Below are positions 47,769-60,289 of a stretch of 64,000 nt of DNA, in pieces. The position numbers and the translations under genes are program-made. Every line of letters starts with the position of its first letter. Position 1 is the first letter of the stretch. The notes beneath the pieces are model-generated. The model ran no database searches. It was not told the origin of the DNA and was given only the letters and a program-made list of their open reading frames with translations. The stretch is taken from positions 39,085,950-39,149,949 of the forward strand of contig OX463781.1 of NCBI GenBank assembly GCA_949825025.1, written 5' to 3'. Source of the stretch: Siphlonurus alternatus. Its lineage: Eukaryota > Arthropoda > Insecta > Ephemeroptera > Siphlonuridae.

Positions 47769-48276
47769 GAGCAGCTGACCAATAAAATGCACTCCTAAAA
47801 GACGACGTAAACATTATATAAAGATATTTGTATATGAGTAAGTATATTATTTTGCATAGATGCATTTTTTTAAAGGTGTAGTTCTTCAAAGACAGCCGCC
47901 TGGTTGCAGCTGCTTGTAATGAGACGTGATATGGTAGCACAGATACTGTAACAGTATATATATTATGCAGCGTTGCACGCAGTACAGCATCTCATTTATA
48001 ATTATGGCGTCGTGTAACATTCAAGTAAGTAACTACCACCGAATGTTCTTTTCTAATTTACCATGATATTACATTCACATACAACAAGTTCGTTTTTCGA
48101 AGTCATAAGTTTATATTTTTACTATTGAGATTTATAATGAAGTCATTAATGCTGTAGTTTTTTAATCAAAACCTGTAATATGGGTAATTTAAATTCTCAC
48201 ATTCAGCACATTCTCCTAATTGATGTAGACTTACTCATCATACTCTTACTGTAAGTTGGGTTGCATATATTATCTA

Positions 48277-48397
<121 letters not shown>

Positions 48398-48466
48398 CAG
48401 GCGGACTGCAGTATATAATATAGTCCCACCTTGAGAAGATAGGAGCGGTGAGCAGAGTTGACTCAC

Positions 48467-48661
48467 CCCTGCATGGAGTGCACGGCACGCCCCCTCCGAG
48501 CGCGCGCCAGAAGAAGAGCGTGCCAGGGTCCATGTCATCCTGGCTCCACGCGGTGGACACGGCCGCACCTGGCGCCCCGCAGCACGACTCCCGCGACACG
48601 CGCTCCGTCAGCAGCTCCATGCAGCGGCCGGTCCGCGCAACCATCGTCCAGCACGTTCCAC
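48467..48661 (-). CDS. fst: Follistatin exon 2: N-terminal FSND/TB-like domain
   Basis: 195 nt with acceptor TGTGTCGCAG and donor CAGGG|GTGAGT, phase 1 on both sides. The peptide has the six-cysteine follistatin N-terminal domain: GTCWTMVARTGRC, then SRESCC, then GTLFFWRALGGGVPCTPC. The TCW start, the CC pair, the SQDDMDPGTLFFW block and the GGGVPCTPC end are diagnostic of follistatin rather than of SPARC, agrin or follistatin-like proteins. In the family this domain blocks the type I receptor site on activin. The (TAAA)n tract at 48277-48396 lies about 70 bp past the donor, and a 5S-derived SINE ends about 40 bp upstream of the acceptor. Confidence 0.95.
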
Positions 48662-48699
48662 CTGCGACACAAACACTGGCTTATATTTTTGTTCTTTTC

Positions 48700-48925
48700 T
48701 TTTTACAGGGATACACCCTTATAAGCTTGAAGCTCGAGGCAAGGCGATGGTCTTTGGTAATGGGTAATGGGAAGGGATAAAGGAAGGGAAGATTTTAACA
48801 CCCCTAATTTTTTCAAAGGACAAAAGTGATGCAAAAAGCCTACACCCATCCAAATACTAACCACGCTCGACATTGCTTGACTTCAGTGATCTATCGAAAA
48901 CCGGTGAGCACAACGCTCAACTTCT
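48700..48925 (-). mobile_element. 5S-derived SINE beside follistatin exon 2
   Basis: In reverse: head with CACCCATCCAAATACTAACC and TTGACTTCAGTGATCTATCG, tail with AAGCTTGAAGCTCGAGG and GGGATACACCC next to a T/A-rich end. Confidence 0.8.
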
Positions 48926-49196
48926 AAATGTCGTACAATATAATGTATATATAATTTATATGTACAAGTCTTTCAAACGTGACATTGCCTAATAAGTAAT
49001 AAATGTACAGAAAGGAGCTAACATTCCAACAAGGGGTTAAGTACAAAATGTCCATCCACCTGCAAAGTCTCCTCACGCGAGAAATGTACACCCCAAGACA
49101 AAAGCTTCCGTTTCTCACGACTTATTTATGAACGATGTTAATTCAGTACGGTTGAAATTTCAGAGAGAGAAGCAATGAAAAATATCAAAATTACTC

Positions 49197-49268
49197 CTAA
49201 CAAAACACACTCCAAAATAAAAATACATAATAATATTAATTATTATTTTGGAATGTGTTTTGTTTTGT
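49197..49268. repeat. Hairpin, ~30-bp arms
   Basis: CAAAACACACTCCAAAATAA pairs with TTATTTTGGAATGTGTTTTG. Confidence 0.9.
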
Positions 49269-49378
49269 ATAGTTATTGGGGAAGTGATTACTTTTATATG
49301 TGCTGACAGTACTCTCTGTTTGAGAGTTGATGTGTTAAGAGTAATGTAGGAAATAAAAGTGAAGATTGCTTCCCTTAA

Positions 49379-49761
49379 AGGGACACGGGACAATAAAGTC
49401 ATGTATGAATAAAAAGTTTCTGTAAGATATGTTAATGCGAGAAATGAGTAAATTTCCACTGTCAGACCAGCCCCCGAATTTATAAAAATTAAATAAATAT
49501 AGACAGCTAGAGTCGCAGGTCAATTGCACAGGCAACATCGCACTGACAGTGAGTACGGCTGAGCGGGAGAAGGGGGGAGTGAGTTCCATTGAGAAGAGGC
49601 AGCTGTGTTGCCATTTAGGATTCGTGACGTCAGCAATCTACACTTTGGTTACTCGCGACCCGCTTACCCTAGGGCACTCGCCACCGTGCGGCATGTATTC
49701 ATACTCACTTGATGGGTAACGTGTGATTAAAAAATACTTATCTTTAGGGTCCCCTGTCCCT
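49379..49761. mobile_element. TTAA-flanked MITE, AGGGACA ends
   Basis: TTAA at 49375-49378 and 49762-49765; termini AGGGACACGGGAC and AGGGACAGGGGAC in inverse order. Contains TGACGTCA. Directly abuts the next MITE. Confidence 0.85.
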
Positions 49762-49765
49762 TTAA

Positions 49766-49973
49766 GGTGGATTTTCATGGGCGGCAACGACGACGCGGCG
49801 CGATTTGACGTAAAAGCTGGGAAATCGTATGCGGCGGTGAATTCGCTGGCAATCACGTTAATTACGATGCTCTTTTTCTTTTAATCGCCCAATATAGCCA
49901 CCAATGGATGTTATAGCCAGTGCGCTTTATTCGCGTCGCGTCGCAGGCTGGAAATCGCTCATGAAAATCCACC
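49766..49973 (-). mobile_element. CpG-rich 215-bp MITE family, copy 6
   Basis: GGTGGATTTTCATGGGCGGC at one end and ATGAAAATCCACC at the other. This is the best preserved inverted ends of the family. Confidence 0.9.
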
Positions 49974-50026
49974 TTTAGGGGTAATATTATTTTCTCCTTT
50001 CGAAGTTCAGGTTGTTCATAAAGATA

Positions 50027-50173
<147 letters not shown>

Positions 50174-50263
50174 TGCCGAGTAAAACGAAGAGTAATCTGC
50201 AGACAACGCATTATGAGGGGCAGAATTTCAGTAAACATTTTTTCATTTTTTTTTACCCGTGTC

Positions 50264-50337
50264 ATACTACACCGGATTCGAACCCCCAAAAATCAGCTGA
50301 CTTGTGTTGGGTTACTTTACCACTGCACCATCGTCAT
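50264..50337 (-). other. tRNA-like sequence (SINE head or pseudo-tRNA)
   Basis: In reverse, TGGTGCAGTGG (A box) lies 46 nt before GGTTCGAATCC (perfect B box), the spacing of a tRNA gene. The acceptor stem does not pair, so a working tRNA is unlikely. Confidence 0.55.
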
Positions 50338-50809
50338 CAAAGTCTAGACAAATTTGAGTGACGGTTATGTGAGGCAATGCTTGGCTCTACTGCATGCTGG
50401 CTGGTCTATTTCCAGGCTAGAGATAGCTCGTCCGCACATCAAACTCAAGCTAATACGGGAGTAGCAGTTGATACTCAACACCTTACATGGATTTGGTACA
50501 CGGAGAAAAAAATATATATTTTGGTTCATATATAATTTGGTTTTTCATTGGTGTATTGTTTATGATGTAGAATTTCATTGGCCGAGGCGAGCCGAAGGAC
50601 ACCCGAGTAAGTTAAATAAATATGAATTTAAATATGGTATTTGTGGATACCAGAGGAAAATTAACTTACAACTTACATTATATTTTTTATTGCAGAAATG
50701 AATTTTTGAAGTTAGGTCTTGAAGAATATTACATATGTAAATTTTCAATCGATAAGATTATGATATATAATCTTGATTGATGTACAAGTTAAATGAACAA
50801 TAAAAAAAA

Positions 50810-51120
50810 AAAAAAAATAGAAAGTACTAAATTATGCTGTTATGATTTTGTTCAGCTTTTTTTGAGTCCTAGAACTATTTTTTTTAAGAATATTGAAAGT
50901 TCTGTAAGTTCTATTGCTCCTCTGAATCTTTAATAAAAAGAATACGGCTTAAACGCCCATTATCTTCTCTGGATAGGGGTCGTGGTCACAATTTCAATAT
51001 TTTTTTACTATAATATTTAATTTTTAACAATAATTTCTGAAATCGAAATAATCTTAAAAGAAAGTATCGTTATTTGACATTCTATTTACTGTATATCTGC
51101 AATAAAAAAAATGTGGTTGT
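50810..51120. mobile_element. Family B MITE, diverged copy 6
   Basis: ACTAAATTATGCTGTTATGA, a GTTCTGTAAGTTCTATTG body and TCTGCAATAAAAAAAATGTG end. Confidence 0.55.
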
Positions 51121-51592
51121 TCATTTCATCAATGAAGAAATTTGTTATTACTGGAAATATGTAACAATAATTTAATAATTATTGGATGACAACCTTTAAA
51201 AAAAAAAATCTATTTAACCTACAAATTTGAGCCTGGAAAAATCGAGCCTTAAAAATGTTCTTTTAAACTGATCCTACGAATCTGCTACAACATTAAAAAG
51301 CTCAATTTTAGACCATATTTTTTAATGCTCAATTTTAGACCAATTTTTTTAAAACTTAAAATAGTGCGCCCTAAAATTGGCTTAGCGGATTTGCTATGCG
51401 AATGCCCCCGTTTTAATGTACAGAATTATTGATAAAAAAAAAGGGGGGACAGAGCTCCTAGTGCAATGCGTACGTTTCCCTAAATTTAACTGTGAATTTA
51501 CTGTGTAGAATATATATGGAGAATCAATTAATAAAATAAATCAATATTTTTTAACTTCAGTTACATTTAAACCATATATGTTACATTTTCAG

Positions 51593-51597
<5 letters not shown>

Positions 51598-51661
<64 letters not shown>
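51598..51661. repeat. (TA)n microsatellite
   Basis: About 32 units. Confidence 0.97.
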
Positions 51662-51663
<2 letters not shown>

Positions 51664-52108
51664 CAGTGTACATAAAAATTATAAATTTAATTAAATATAC
51701 AGAAATGATTCTTCATTTAGTTTAAAATTGAATACACTCTTAAAATTTGTAACATCTTTGTTTGGAAATCAAATATATGTGCTTTTCTATTATATTTTGA
51801 ATACATATTTAACATTTATTGTTCATCTTAATCAATATAACATGCAGATCGTTTTTACTAAATATTAAATATTTTATGTTTACTGTTTTTATAGTAAGAT
51901 AACAAGGAAAGAGAGATCTAATGGTATATAATGTTGATGTAGTCGGCTGATGCTGTACTGTACATGGTCCTCACCTAACTTGTATCTTCTATTGGAAGGT
52001 TAGTTAGTTCGCATGCGCAAATGAAGGGTATACGATAGCGGGGCAAGCAAGCAAGTAAAATACAGCCAGACTTTTCTCTCTTGCCTAACTGACGATGACG
52101 TTGTAGCT

Positions 52109-52113
<5 letters not shown>

Positions 52114-52142
<29 letters not shown>
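52114..52142. repeat. (GA)n microsatellite
   Basis: About 14 units. Confidence 0.95.
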
Positions 52143-52145
<3 letters not shown>

Positions 52146-53957
52146 GACTTGTACTGCTAAGAAACTATTTGCCCACGATTGCTTTTTTTTTTTTTTTTAA
52201 CTTCAATCTCTTACACACAAAAATCAGCCTCGACTTTTTTACTGGACCGTTGCCAACTGCCAAAAGTTCACATCTCTTTCTCTCCTGTTCCCCCTCACTC
52301 TGTACAATGTTGACTAAGGTGGGTTAATGCTACCTCGTTAGAAACACCTGACTCTTACCTTGAGGCTCTCGCAAAAGTCTATTTTTGCCATCAGCTACTC
52401 ACTTCTTATTTGTCAATGTCTTCAACTACAGACTGAAAGTTTTCCACAAGCATGCTATGACCGCTATATATATACTCTCGTTTACCTGTGCATGGTTATT
52501 GCTCTCTTTTTCTCTCGCCCAGTTATTTAAACTTTTCAAGCCAGACATGCCAATAACCTTCTTCTTTTATATATTTAACATTATCACCTTGATGCACTTA
52601 CATAAACACATCAATGTTAGTTTCTTTTTTTTTTAACACTTCCATGTATATTTTATGGGACTTGGCAATAACAATTTTATGTTCTTTTTTTTTTTTTTAC
52701 TATAGAATAAATTCAATATAAATTATATAAATAATACATTTATTTCTAATATTTTTGTAAAGAAAATAAGATTATTATTTTTACAGAATTCAAATGTTTC
52801 AATTATATTTTATGTATTTTAAAAAATATGACATTTTCTAATGGATGTAATTGAAATTTTAATATTATTTATTACTTTCAGTAATTTATTAATAGAATTA
52901 TATAGTACTAAAGAAAGTAATACACTGTGTATTTATTTTGTTTTTGGTCTTACTGCAATTGCTTATATAAGTTACAATATATTACATGATCTGTTTTTAT
53001 GATAAATTACAAGTGCCAACATAATTTTAGTCACTGTAAATGTATGAAGACTATATATTATAAAATATACACTTGCAGTAAAGCAACAGGTGCATCATAT
53101 CATATGTGCGCATGCATTTACAGATAAATTTGGCTTTTTCTCGAAAAATAATAAAAAACTATGCTTTAAAAATTAAATTTTGAAATTTGAAAAACATTTT
53201 TCTTTGGGAACTATTTTTTGGAAATTCTGAGATAATTTTATAACTACAGTATTACAAATCTTAGTTTACGTGTGGATTCAACTGCGCGCGGCGGACATCT
53301 TGAAAATAAATATTAAGGATCTTATGGATGCCGCCATTCAGTCTAGACTGTCTGGAGCTGGCGCCATAGTGTCTACAGGTATTCTAAGATCTGTTGGACT
53401 GTATATATTTTTTTTTATTTCACTATTTTTATTTATTCATTTATTTATTTTTTTTTTCACTAAGTTTAGAACAATATTTTTAAAGTCTCAGACAAAATAA
53501 AATTTCAGTACTTCCAAAATCTCAAAGAGGGATATTTACAATGGGTCAAGGGACGTTTTTTGAAAGTGTCTCCCCCCCCCCCACCAAACCACCCCCAGTC
53601 ATAGCCACCCCCAGTCTTATAGCTTATAGCTATATTTATGTAATAGACAAATTGTAATTTAAGAAATCTGTAACTCGCTTTTAAAAATATTTTTGTTATT
53701 GTAAATTAAAGCCAAGTTATACTCTGATGTAGAAGAATATATGTTTATCTAATATCATTAAATTGTGCCAAAAAAATGCTTATTAAGATGCGTGATGCTG
53801 TGCAAATAAGACACGGAAAAAACGCATCAAATTTTTGTTTAAAATGAACAACCTTCATGAAAATTTTTACAGCATGCAAATTTGGATGGAAAACCTCAAG
53901 TTATGTATTGTCATTTTTTTTTTTTTTTTTTTTTTTAGTTTTTTTGACACCCTTAAA

Positions 53958-54052
53958 GCAGACGGGAAAGATGCTGTGACGTCATAGTCATGCAACATTT
54001 TTTCCATATGCTTACGTGTTAAATACATGCATATCTCTATGATGTTACAGCA
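53958..54052. mobile_element. TGACGTCA hairpin family, copy
   Basis: GATGCTGTGACGTCATAGTC and GATGTTACAGCATC ends around GCTTACGTGTTAAATAC. Confidence 0.65.
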
Positions 54053-54957
54053 TCAAAAAAAATCTGAAAAAGGTTCTCTATCTCAAATCCCTTGTAAAAT
54101 ATTTTTATGCAGTTTGTCTATTGTTTCCCACTGTCACTATCGGAATAGTTCTGTTGTAAAAGATAAATGAAAGATGATTGACATCATCATTATATAACAC
54201 GTACAATGTTGGACACCACAAACGTTATTATACTCCTGTTTGTTTGTAGGCGTTACCACGCAGTCTATGTAAGCGTGGTGAACCAAAACTATATTTTGAT
54301 ATTGATGGACTTTGGTGCTTTTTATGCATCTCCCAAAATTACAAATCTGCATATCTGTTTTTATTGGAGCTACAGTTGTAGCAAGTGAGGCAGGAGTAAA
54401 GTTCGTGATGTCCAAAGGGGTGCATCGTTCCCATGTTTTCAGTGAACCTTCATAAAAAAATTAAGAAAATCTTTGAGAAAAAAAAATTAGAAAATTAAGC
54501 TCAAGTTTCTGAGGTACATAGAATAAAAATTGATGCAACATTGGAAGAGTTGTGTGAATAGTCAAAATTTAGTAAAATCAGCTGAAAAACTTGATCGTAT
54601 TAATTTAATTGTTCATGTTAATTGCCATTTTTTCCTTTGTCTAACGTGTGTAAAAAATATTTTAATTTCATTATCGCAGAAAATAATTATCCCGCCATAA
54701 AGTGTAGTCTCTAAAAGTGACGACTGTAATTCGAGTACTTGAATCTCGAAGAAAGTTTGCCTGGGGCTCGAGGAAATGTCTGCAAGTCAACACGGAAATA
54801 CCCCCGACATGGAGACTTTAAGTAATGACAATTATTTAAAAATCTTCCCGATCGATCAAAGTACTGTGACATTATTGTGCATCTTAATGTGTTTTATAAC
54901 TTTTTTCTCCCATAAATTATTATTTTTAATATTTTTTTTTAATCAAACCCTATTGGG

Positions 54958-55200
54958 GGACTGAGGGAAACGTGGAAACCTCAGCCAGGATGGACGCTAC
55001 AGCTTTTGTTAATGAACCGGAAGTGCAATGGTCCAAAGCCAGAGGAACTACATAGTGGAAAAGCGGAACGATTTACCCCTGGGTGGGAAACGTGTTTTTT
55101 TGTTGAATTAAGATCACCCATCCAACTACTAACCACGCTCGACATTACTTGACTTCGGTGATCTGACGAGAACCGGTCAAGCGCACTGTGCTACACCTCC
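54958..55200 (-). mobile_element. 5S-derived SINE, best full head and body
   Basis: In reverse: head with CACCCATCCAACTACTAACC, CTTGACTTCGGTGATCTGAC and GAGAACCGGTC, then CTGAGGAAAC-type body and AATGAACCGGAAGTGCAATG. Confidence 0.85.
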
Positions 55201-55807
55201 CACTTAATTTCCCCATAAATTAAAACATTATATAAAAATTATTAACTTATTTTCATTACAATTAAATTAAAAAAATTATGTCAGGTAACATGTGAATTAT
55301 GTTTAAAATTAATTAAAATTACTAATAAATGTCAATATTAATGAAATATTTAATTTAAAACTTAATAGCTAATAAAATATCGAGTTCAATTTATCTTGAT
55401 ATTTAATTAAAAATTAAATTAAGTTCAATGAAATGTCAAATGTATTTTAATTTCTTAACTACGTATTCTAGAATATAGCAAGATAATATTTGCGTTCTGT
55501 TAATTGATAAAATTCAGCACCAATTTTGAACAATAAAATATGTATGTTGCAGCTATAGTACTGAGTAATTAGCTAAGAGCCAATTACATTAATTTTTGTA
55601 ATAACTTATGAAATTTTTGCAAGGACCAACTTATTTTAATTTTATAACTCTTTCTCTTCCAACAGAAAAAAAAAATGCTAAATTTTTTAATTTAATAATT
55701 TCCTGGAATATAATTTTCTTGTGTCACAAATTTACCAAGGTTCATAAAGTTTTCTAAAACTGTATATAAAAAAATAGTAAAATTTATTATCTACAAGGCA
55801 TCTTTAA

Positions 55808-56449
55808 AGTAAAGTGCGCGCCAAAAAAAAAAGTTGAGTTAGTCTTTTCTAAAAATAGTTCAAGTAGTCCTCCATATCAAACCAAAATTAAAAAAATTCT
55901 GGTTTGCCAGAAAAAAATTCCAAAGTCAGAGTGAACGCGTTGCTTAACATGGGGCCTTACCTGACAAAAACCCTCGAATAACTCGAAAAAATACACCGTT
56001 AGGTGCCATGAAAAAAATATAGTGATGTTCTATGACCCAAGCTTTAACCAAAAACTGATTAAAAATTTTTTCGCACGAATCCATTTTTCCGTAAAAAAAT
56101 AATAAAAAATTTTATGGGAATTAACATGGTTAGATTTTCTTGATTTTTTTACGGAAAAATGGATTCGAGAGAATTTTTTTTTAATCGGTTTTTGGTTAAA
56201 GCTTGGGTCATATATAACATCACTATATTTTTTTCATAATACCACCTAATGGTGTATTTTTTCGAGATATTCGAGGGGTTTTGTCAGGTAAGGCCCCATG
56301 TTAAGCGACGCGTTCACTCTGACTTTAGAATTTTTTCTGGCAAACCTATTTGAGATAGAATTTTTTGAATTTTGGTTTGATATGGAGGACTACTTGAACA
56401 ATTTTTAGAAAATACTAACTCAACTTTTTTTTCTGGCGCGCACTTTACT
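55808..56449. mobile_element. TTAA-flanked foldback MITE, ~300-bp arms
   Basis: TTAA at 55804-55807 and 56450-56453; termini AGTAAAGTGCGCGCC and complement. Arms hold ATGGGGCCTTACCTGACAAA. Confidence 0.9.
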
Positions 56450-56559
56450 TTAAAATCTTTAAATGGAAGAAGTTTTCAAGAAATTTTCGGCAAATTTACA
56501 CACATCTTGTCCAAATTATAACTAAAAATTTGTTTATGCATATTCTGTTAGAAACTGGA

Positions 56560-56935
56560 ATTTCGTACTGCAGCGGTAATTGTTTTTAAGGATTGAACTC
56601 AGTTGATTGAGATTTCTGAAACGGCCCCCTTAAACGCTACAAGATTTGCAGAGAACTTAGAACTCCCTATCAATAGGTGGCATGTAAATTTTGAAATGGA
56701 TTGGTCTTATCAGTTTCGAGAAAACTGAGGTAGAAGTATAACATTGGCTTTATAGACGGAAACCGGAAATGGAACTGTTGTAAGAAAACTGCCAAACTGA
56801 ATTTGCTCAAACCATAAGCAATTAAGTTATAGATCATTCTCGAATTTTTAAAATTTATTTCATTCGATTCCGTCTGACAGAAATTTCCTTTGACTCGCGT
56901 AATAACTGAGGTCAATCGTTAAAAGTTTTATTGTT
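56560..56935. repeat. Dispersed repeat, inverted relative to 62085-62440
   Basis: GAAATTTCCTTTGACTC, ATTCTCGAATTTTTAAAAT and AACGGCCCCCTTAAACGC all recur in complement at 62 kb. Confidence 0.8.
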
Positions 56936-57424
56936 TTCTGTAAAGGAGGTGAATTTTCTTGGTACCCTATTTAGTGTTTCGCTGGGCTTCGACCCCTCTA
57001 CCAAGGCCTACATACTGCAAAGCGCGCGAAGAAATAGTGGTCCTAAATTACCAGATCATTGTATTAAAAGCCACCCCTAAATAAGAGTGAAGTAGATTTT
57101 TCTTGATATTTTCACACCTCAGGCATAATTTTTAACCCCCTAGTCTTGCTGTGTGTAGAGTTTTAAATTATTAAAATAAATCTTTGCATAAAAATTTCAG
57201 TGTCAAAGTTACTCGATGAAATATTGAAAATCTAGGACTACTTTTTTATTTAAAAAAAAAAACAAAAACAACAATGGCACATCGTTAATTAAGTGCGCAT
57301 ACAGGTCTTGGGGGAGTGAGAGCTGTTTATAACTAAATAATTCAGGGTTAAAATTCATGCTACGTAATTATTTATTTTATTTTTTATTTATTTACAATGT
57401 TAGCTTACTACAGCATATTCTGCT

Positions 57425-57545
57425 ATTGGCGTAAGCATTCAAACTTAACAACAGTGTTGCTATATCAAACTCGTGTATGAATACGAGCGGCCATGGCGTC
57501 ATTTAAACTTCCCGCCATTCGGCATATTCGCGCTACCAATGTGCC
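57425..57545. repeat. Dispersed repeat, copy 2
   Basis: Matches 19855-19995 (CATTCAAACTTAACAACAGT, AACTTCCCGCCATTCGGCAT). Confidence 0.6.
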
Positions 57546-58458
57546 TATACACTGCTCGGTTTTATTCTCAGTGTACTGTTATAATACCAAGAATTACTAC
57601 AATAATTTAACTTCTCCAGACAAACATCATAAGACGAGGTAGTTTAATACATTATTATTGCTGGCAATAACATATAATGATGTCTGCAACACAAAAAGAA
57701 GGTCAAAAATTTTCTGCGCAACTTATGTACTCATGTCTGGTAATTCCGTAATTACAGGTAAGTAGCTGTGCCAAAAAAGGGTGCAACATCGTTGTGTACT
57801 GTTTTTACAACTTAAAAAAAAAAAAAAAATTTATTTCATTCGTAAACTGATTTCATTAATACTAAGAAAAAAAATGATGATTTAAATATATTTTTATTAT
57901 AATTTTAGATAATACATTTTATGTTGAGGTATATCATGATTATGGTATATCATGATTATGGTATATCATTTTATAATTTTCTTTCCATTGTATGATTTGT
58001 TTAATGAATTTAAAAGAACAATATATAATAAAAAAAATCATTTCATTATATTAAAAATATGAATGGAATTTAATACCATAAAAGTCTACTAGTTTATATG
58101 AGTAACCTTTTAGTATATTTCCTTATTGCAGGTTTTAACATCATTCAATATTACTTTTATGGAATTATATGGAATTATACATTACTTTAAAAAGGTTGAG
58201 GAACTTAAGAATACTTAAAATTTTCAGACTAAGTAAAAACTATAAAAAAAAAATGAAAAGGCTCGAATTAATTAAAAGGATATAAAAAAAAAAAAATCAA
58301 GTTCTTTCTGGAAATTCTAAATGAGAACCTTGGTCAAATAATATGCATTTTTTATTGTATTGCAGGAATATTAAAATATTATTTACTTTTAAAATGTCTA
58401 CAATTAATTTTAAGGTTTCATTTATTATGGTATATGATCAAATATACCACAAAATTAT

Positions 58459-58459
<1 letters not shown>

Positions 58460-58511
<52 letters not shown>

Positions 58512-58585
58512 GGATACACCCCTAAGAGCTTACAGCTCGCGGCGGGGTACTGGGTAGGGATAAGGTAGGGAACGGATTAATAAAA
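58460..58585 (-). mobile_element. SINE 3' tail with a 48-bp poly(T)
   Basis: T48 followed by ACAAGGATACACCCCTAAGA and CTTACAGCTCGCGGCGGGG, as in the tail of the SINE at 48700. In sense orientation this is a poly(A) tail. Confidence 0.65.
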
Positions 58586-58871
58586 TAAAAATCAATGTAC
58601 TGTATATGGCAGTAATTGGCATCAGTATATTTTGTTATTAAAATTTAATAAACCCAAAATTACAAAATTTAATTAAATATTATACTGTGTGACCTTTCAG
58701 CTCTTTACCTTACTATACAGTATATTGCATTTAAATATATACATTATCAAATAAATTAAAGATAATTTATTTTTACATGCATAAATACTTTTTTTTTTTT
58801 AATTTCGTTAGATAATAAATTGAATCACTATAAGTCTATTTGCGATCGATCAAATTCAGAAAAAGTACACG

Positions 58872-58980
58872 GTTGTCACCTCGGAAAATTTTCTACTTGC
58901 AGACTTATTCATCACCATGCTCTGTGTTATTCTTACGAGTCATGGTGATTAACAAGACCGCGGCAAAGGTAAATTTTTAC
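58872..58980. mobile_element. Hairpin related to the ends of 16402-17190
   Basis: CACCTCGGAAAATTTTC start; ATCACCATGCTCTG pairs with GTCATGGTGATT. Confidence 0.5.
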
Positions 58981-59008
58981 GAAGTGATGGCTGTACAAAA
59001 TTATCTAA

Positions 59009-59157
59009 GGCCGGTATTATACGATACAATTTTTCTATTAAATACAATTTTTCCTTACAAGAAAATTTGAACTCCATTTGTTTGTACGAAGATGAAATTT
59101 TCTTGCAAGGAAAAATTGTATTCAATAGTTAGAAAAATTGTATCGTGTAATACCGGC
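59009..59157. mobile_element. GATACAATTTT hairpin MITE, intact copy
   Basis: Ends GGCCGGTATTATACGATAC and its complement; TTAA on the right and CTAA on the left. Confidence 0.85.
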
Positions 59158-59419
59158 TTAATAGTGTTAAAATATATTACAGCTATTTAAAAGGAATCCC
59201 ATTTTTTTTGAATTTAAGAACATAAATGTAGAATAAAATCCTTAATATTAAAATAATATAAGTAATCATTACAAAAATAAAAAAAATCCTTTAAATTATA
59301 TAAAACTCTCCTGACTCTACTGCCAGTATCTTACATTCTAGCAGTCTAGTCGTATGTAGTAACAAAAGTAGTCTGCTGGCTTTCTGCCTTATGTCGCAAT
59401 CTTATATACACTATTATAC

Positions 59420-59546
59420 TCTCAGGTGCTAAGTTAAGCTTTAAAAACGAACCGAGTTGAAGAAGCAGACAGAGCATAGTCGTGAACATACTCGCACAAT
59501 TACAAACAAATAGTATTATTCTGATCGTATAACGGTAAATTTCCAT
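59420..59546 (-). CDS. fst: Candidate follistatin exon 1: signal peptide
   Basis: An ATG at 59546 opens 42 codons plus one base, ending at a possible donor GAGA|GTATAA in phase 1, the phase required by exon 2. The peptide contains MFTTMLCLLLQLGSFLKLNL, a good signal-peptide core, followed by APE. Splicing to exon 2 gives APES-GTCW, so the intron falls just before the first cysteine, as it does in vertebrate follistatin to my knowledge. Translation could start at the first Met or at the internal Met (59489). Upstream minus-strand DNA has a TTTATATAAG element near 59758-59768 and a GC-richer stretch that could be 5' UTR. The donor is mediocre and such matches can arise by chance in AT-rich DNA, so this is a proposal. 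Confidence 0.45.
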
Positions 59547-60289
59547 TGCCTTCTGCTACTTTTCATCTCATCGCAGACAAAGCAACAAAATAAACACACA
59601 GCCGCGTAGAGAACAAAATGATTACATTGTCTGCGTGAGGGGAGGGGGGAAGAGGAAGGGGGGGGGGATCACCACGATGACTCATTCTCACTAGAAGAAG
59701 ATTGCGGGACCAAATCCTTTTACCGCAACTTCATCAAAATTCTTAGTTAATATTACACTCTTATATAAATATACTGTATAATTTTTTATGTTATAGCTTG
59801 TAGGGTATATGAGTCATTCTTATAATTAAAAAAAAAAATTAAAAATAACAAGTAGAATGTTATTTTTGATATTAATATTTTTTTTCATCCTGTAATGTAG
59901 GCAAATATTTGAACTTCGATTTGTAGCAAAATGCCTAAATTTGAGGGGGTGGATAACAAAATGGAGGTCAAAAATGTAAACTTATGAGTTTATCTTATCA
60001 TATATAATTATGTTGTTAGGTATATTATTACCGTGGTATTTTATTTTGTGTGTTAAAATATTTAACATTCTTTTTGAGATAATAATATTATAATATATCA
60101 TAATCTGATAAATAAAATAATTGATTTTAATTATTGAAGATATTATATTTTTAGTTAAAAAAAGTAACATTTTTCATAATTATAACATATAAGCAAGAAA
60201 CAAAAAATACTTATGGATTTAAGATCTTTATTTAAAGTTGTATATACTTATATTAATTATATTTTATATTATACATTATAATACTTCCC

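Noticed and set aside
48001..48040. ATGGCGTCGTGTAACATTCAA followed by GTAAGT, a possible plus-strand first exon
   Set aside because: Only seven codons with no partner exon; a chance donor is likely.
50264..50337. Functional tRNA gene
   Set aside because: A and B boxes are good but the acceptor stem does not pair.
53270..53500. Exon-like frame with GCGGACATCTTG and ATGGATGCCGCCATTC
   Set aside because: Degenerates into poly-Phe from T runs; splice signals are weak and no family is recognised.
54958..55200. 5S rRNA gene
   Set aside because: Only the 3' half of 5S is present, diverged and joined to a SINE body, and repeated at several sites.
57680..57770. ATG followed by a frame to CAG|GTAAGT
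   Set aside because: A stop codon lies in frame before the donor, and the region is next to a dispersed repeat.
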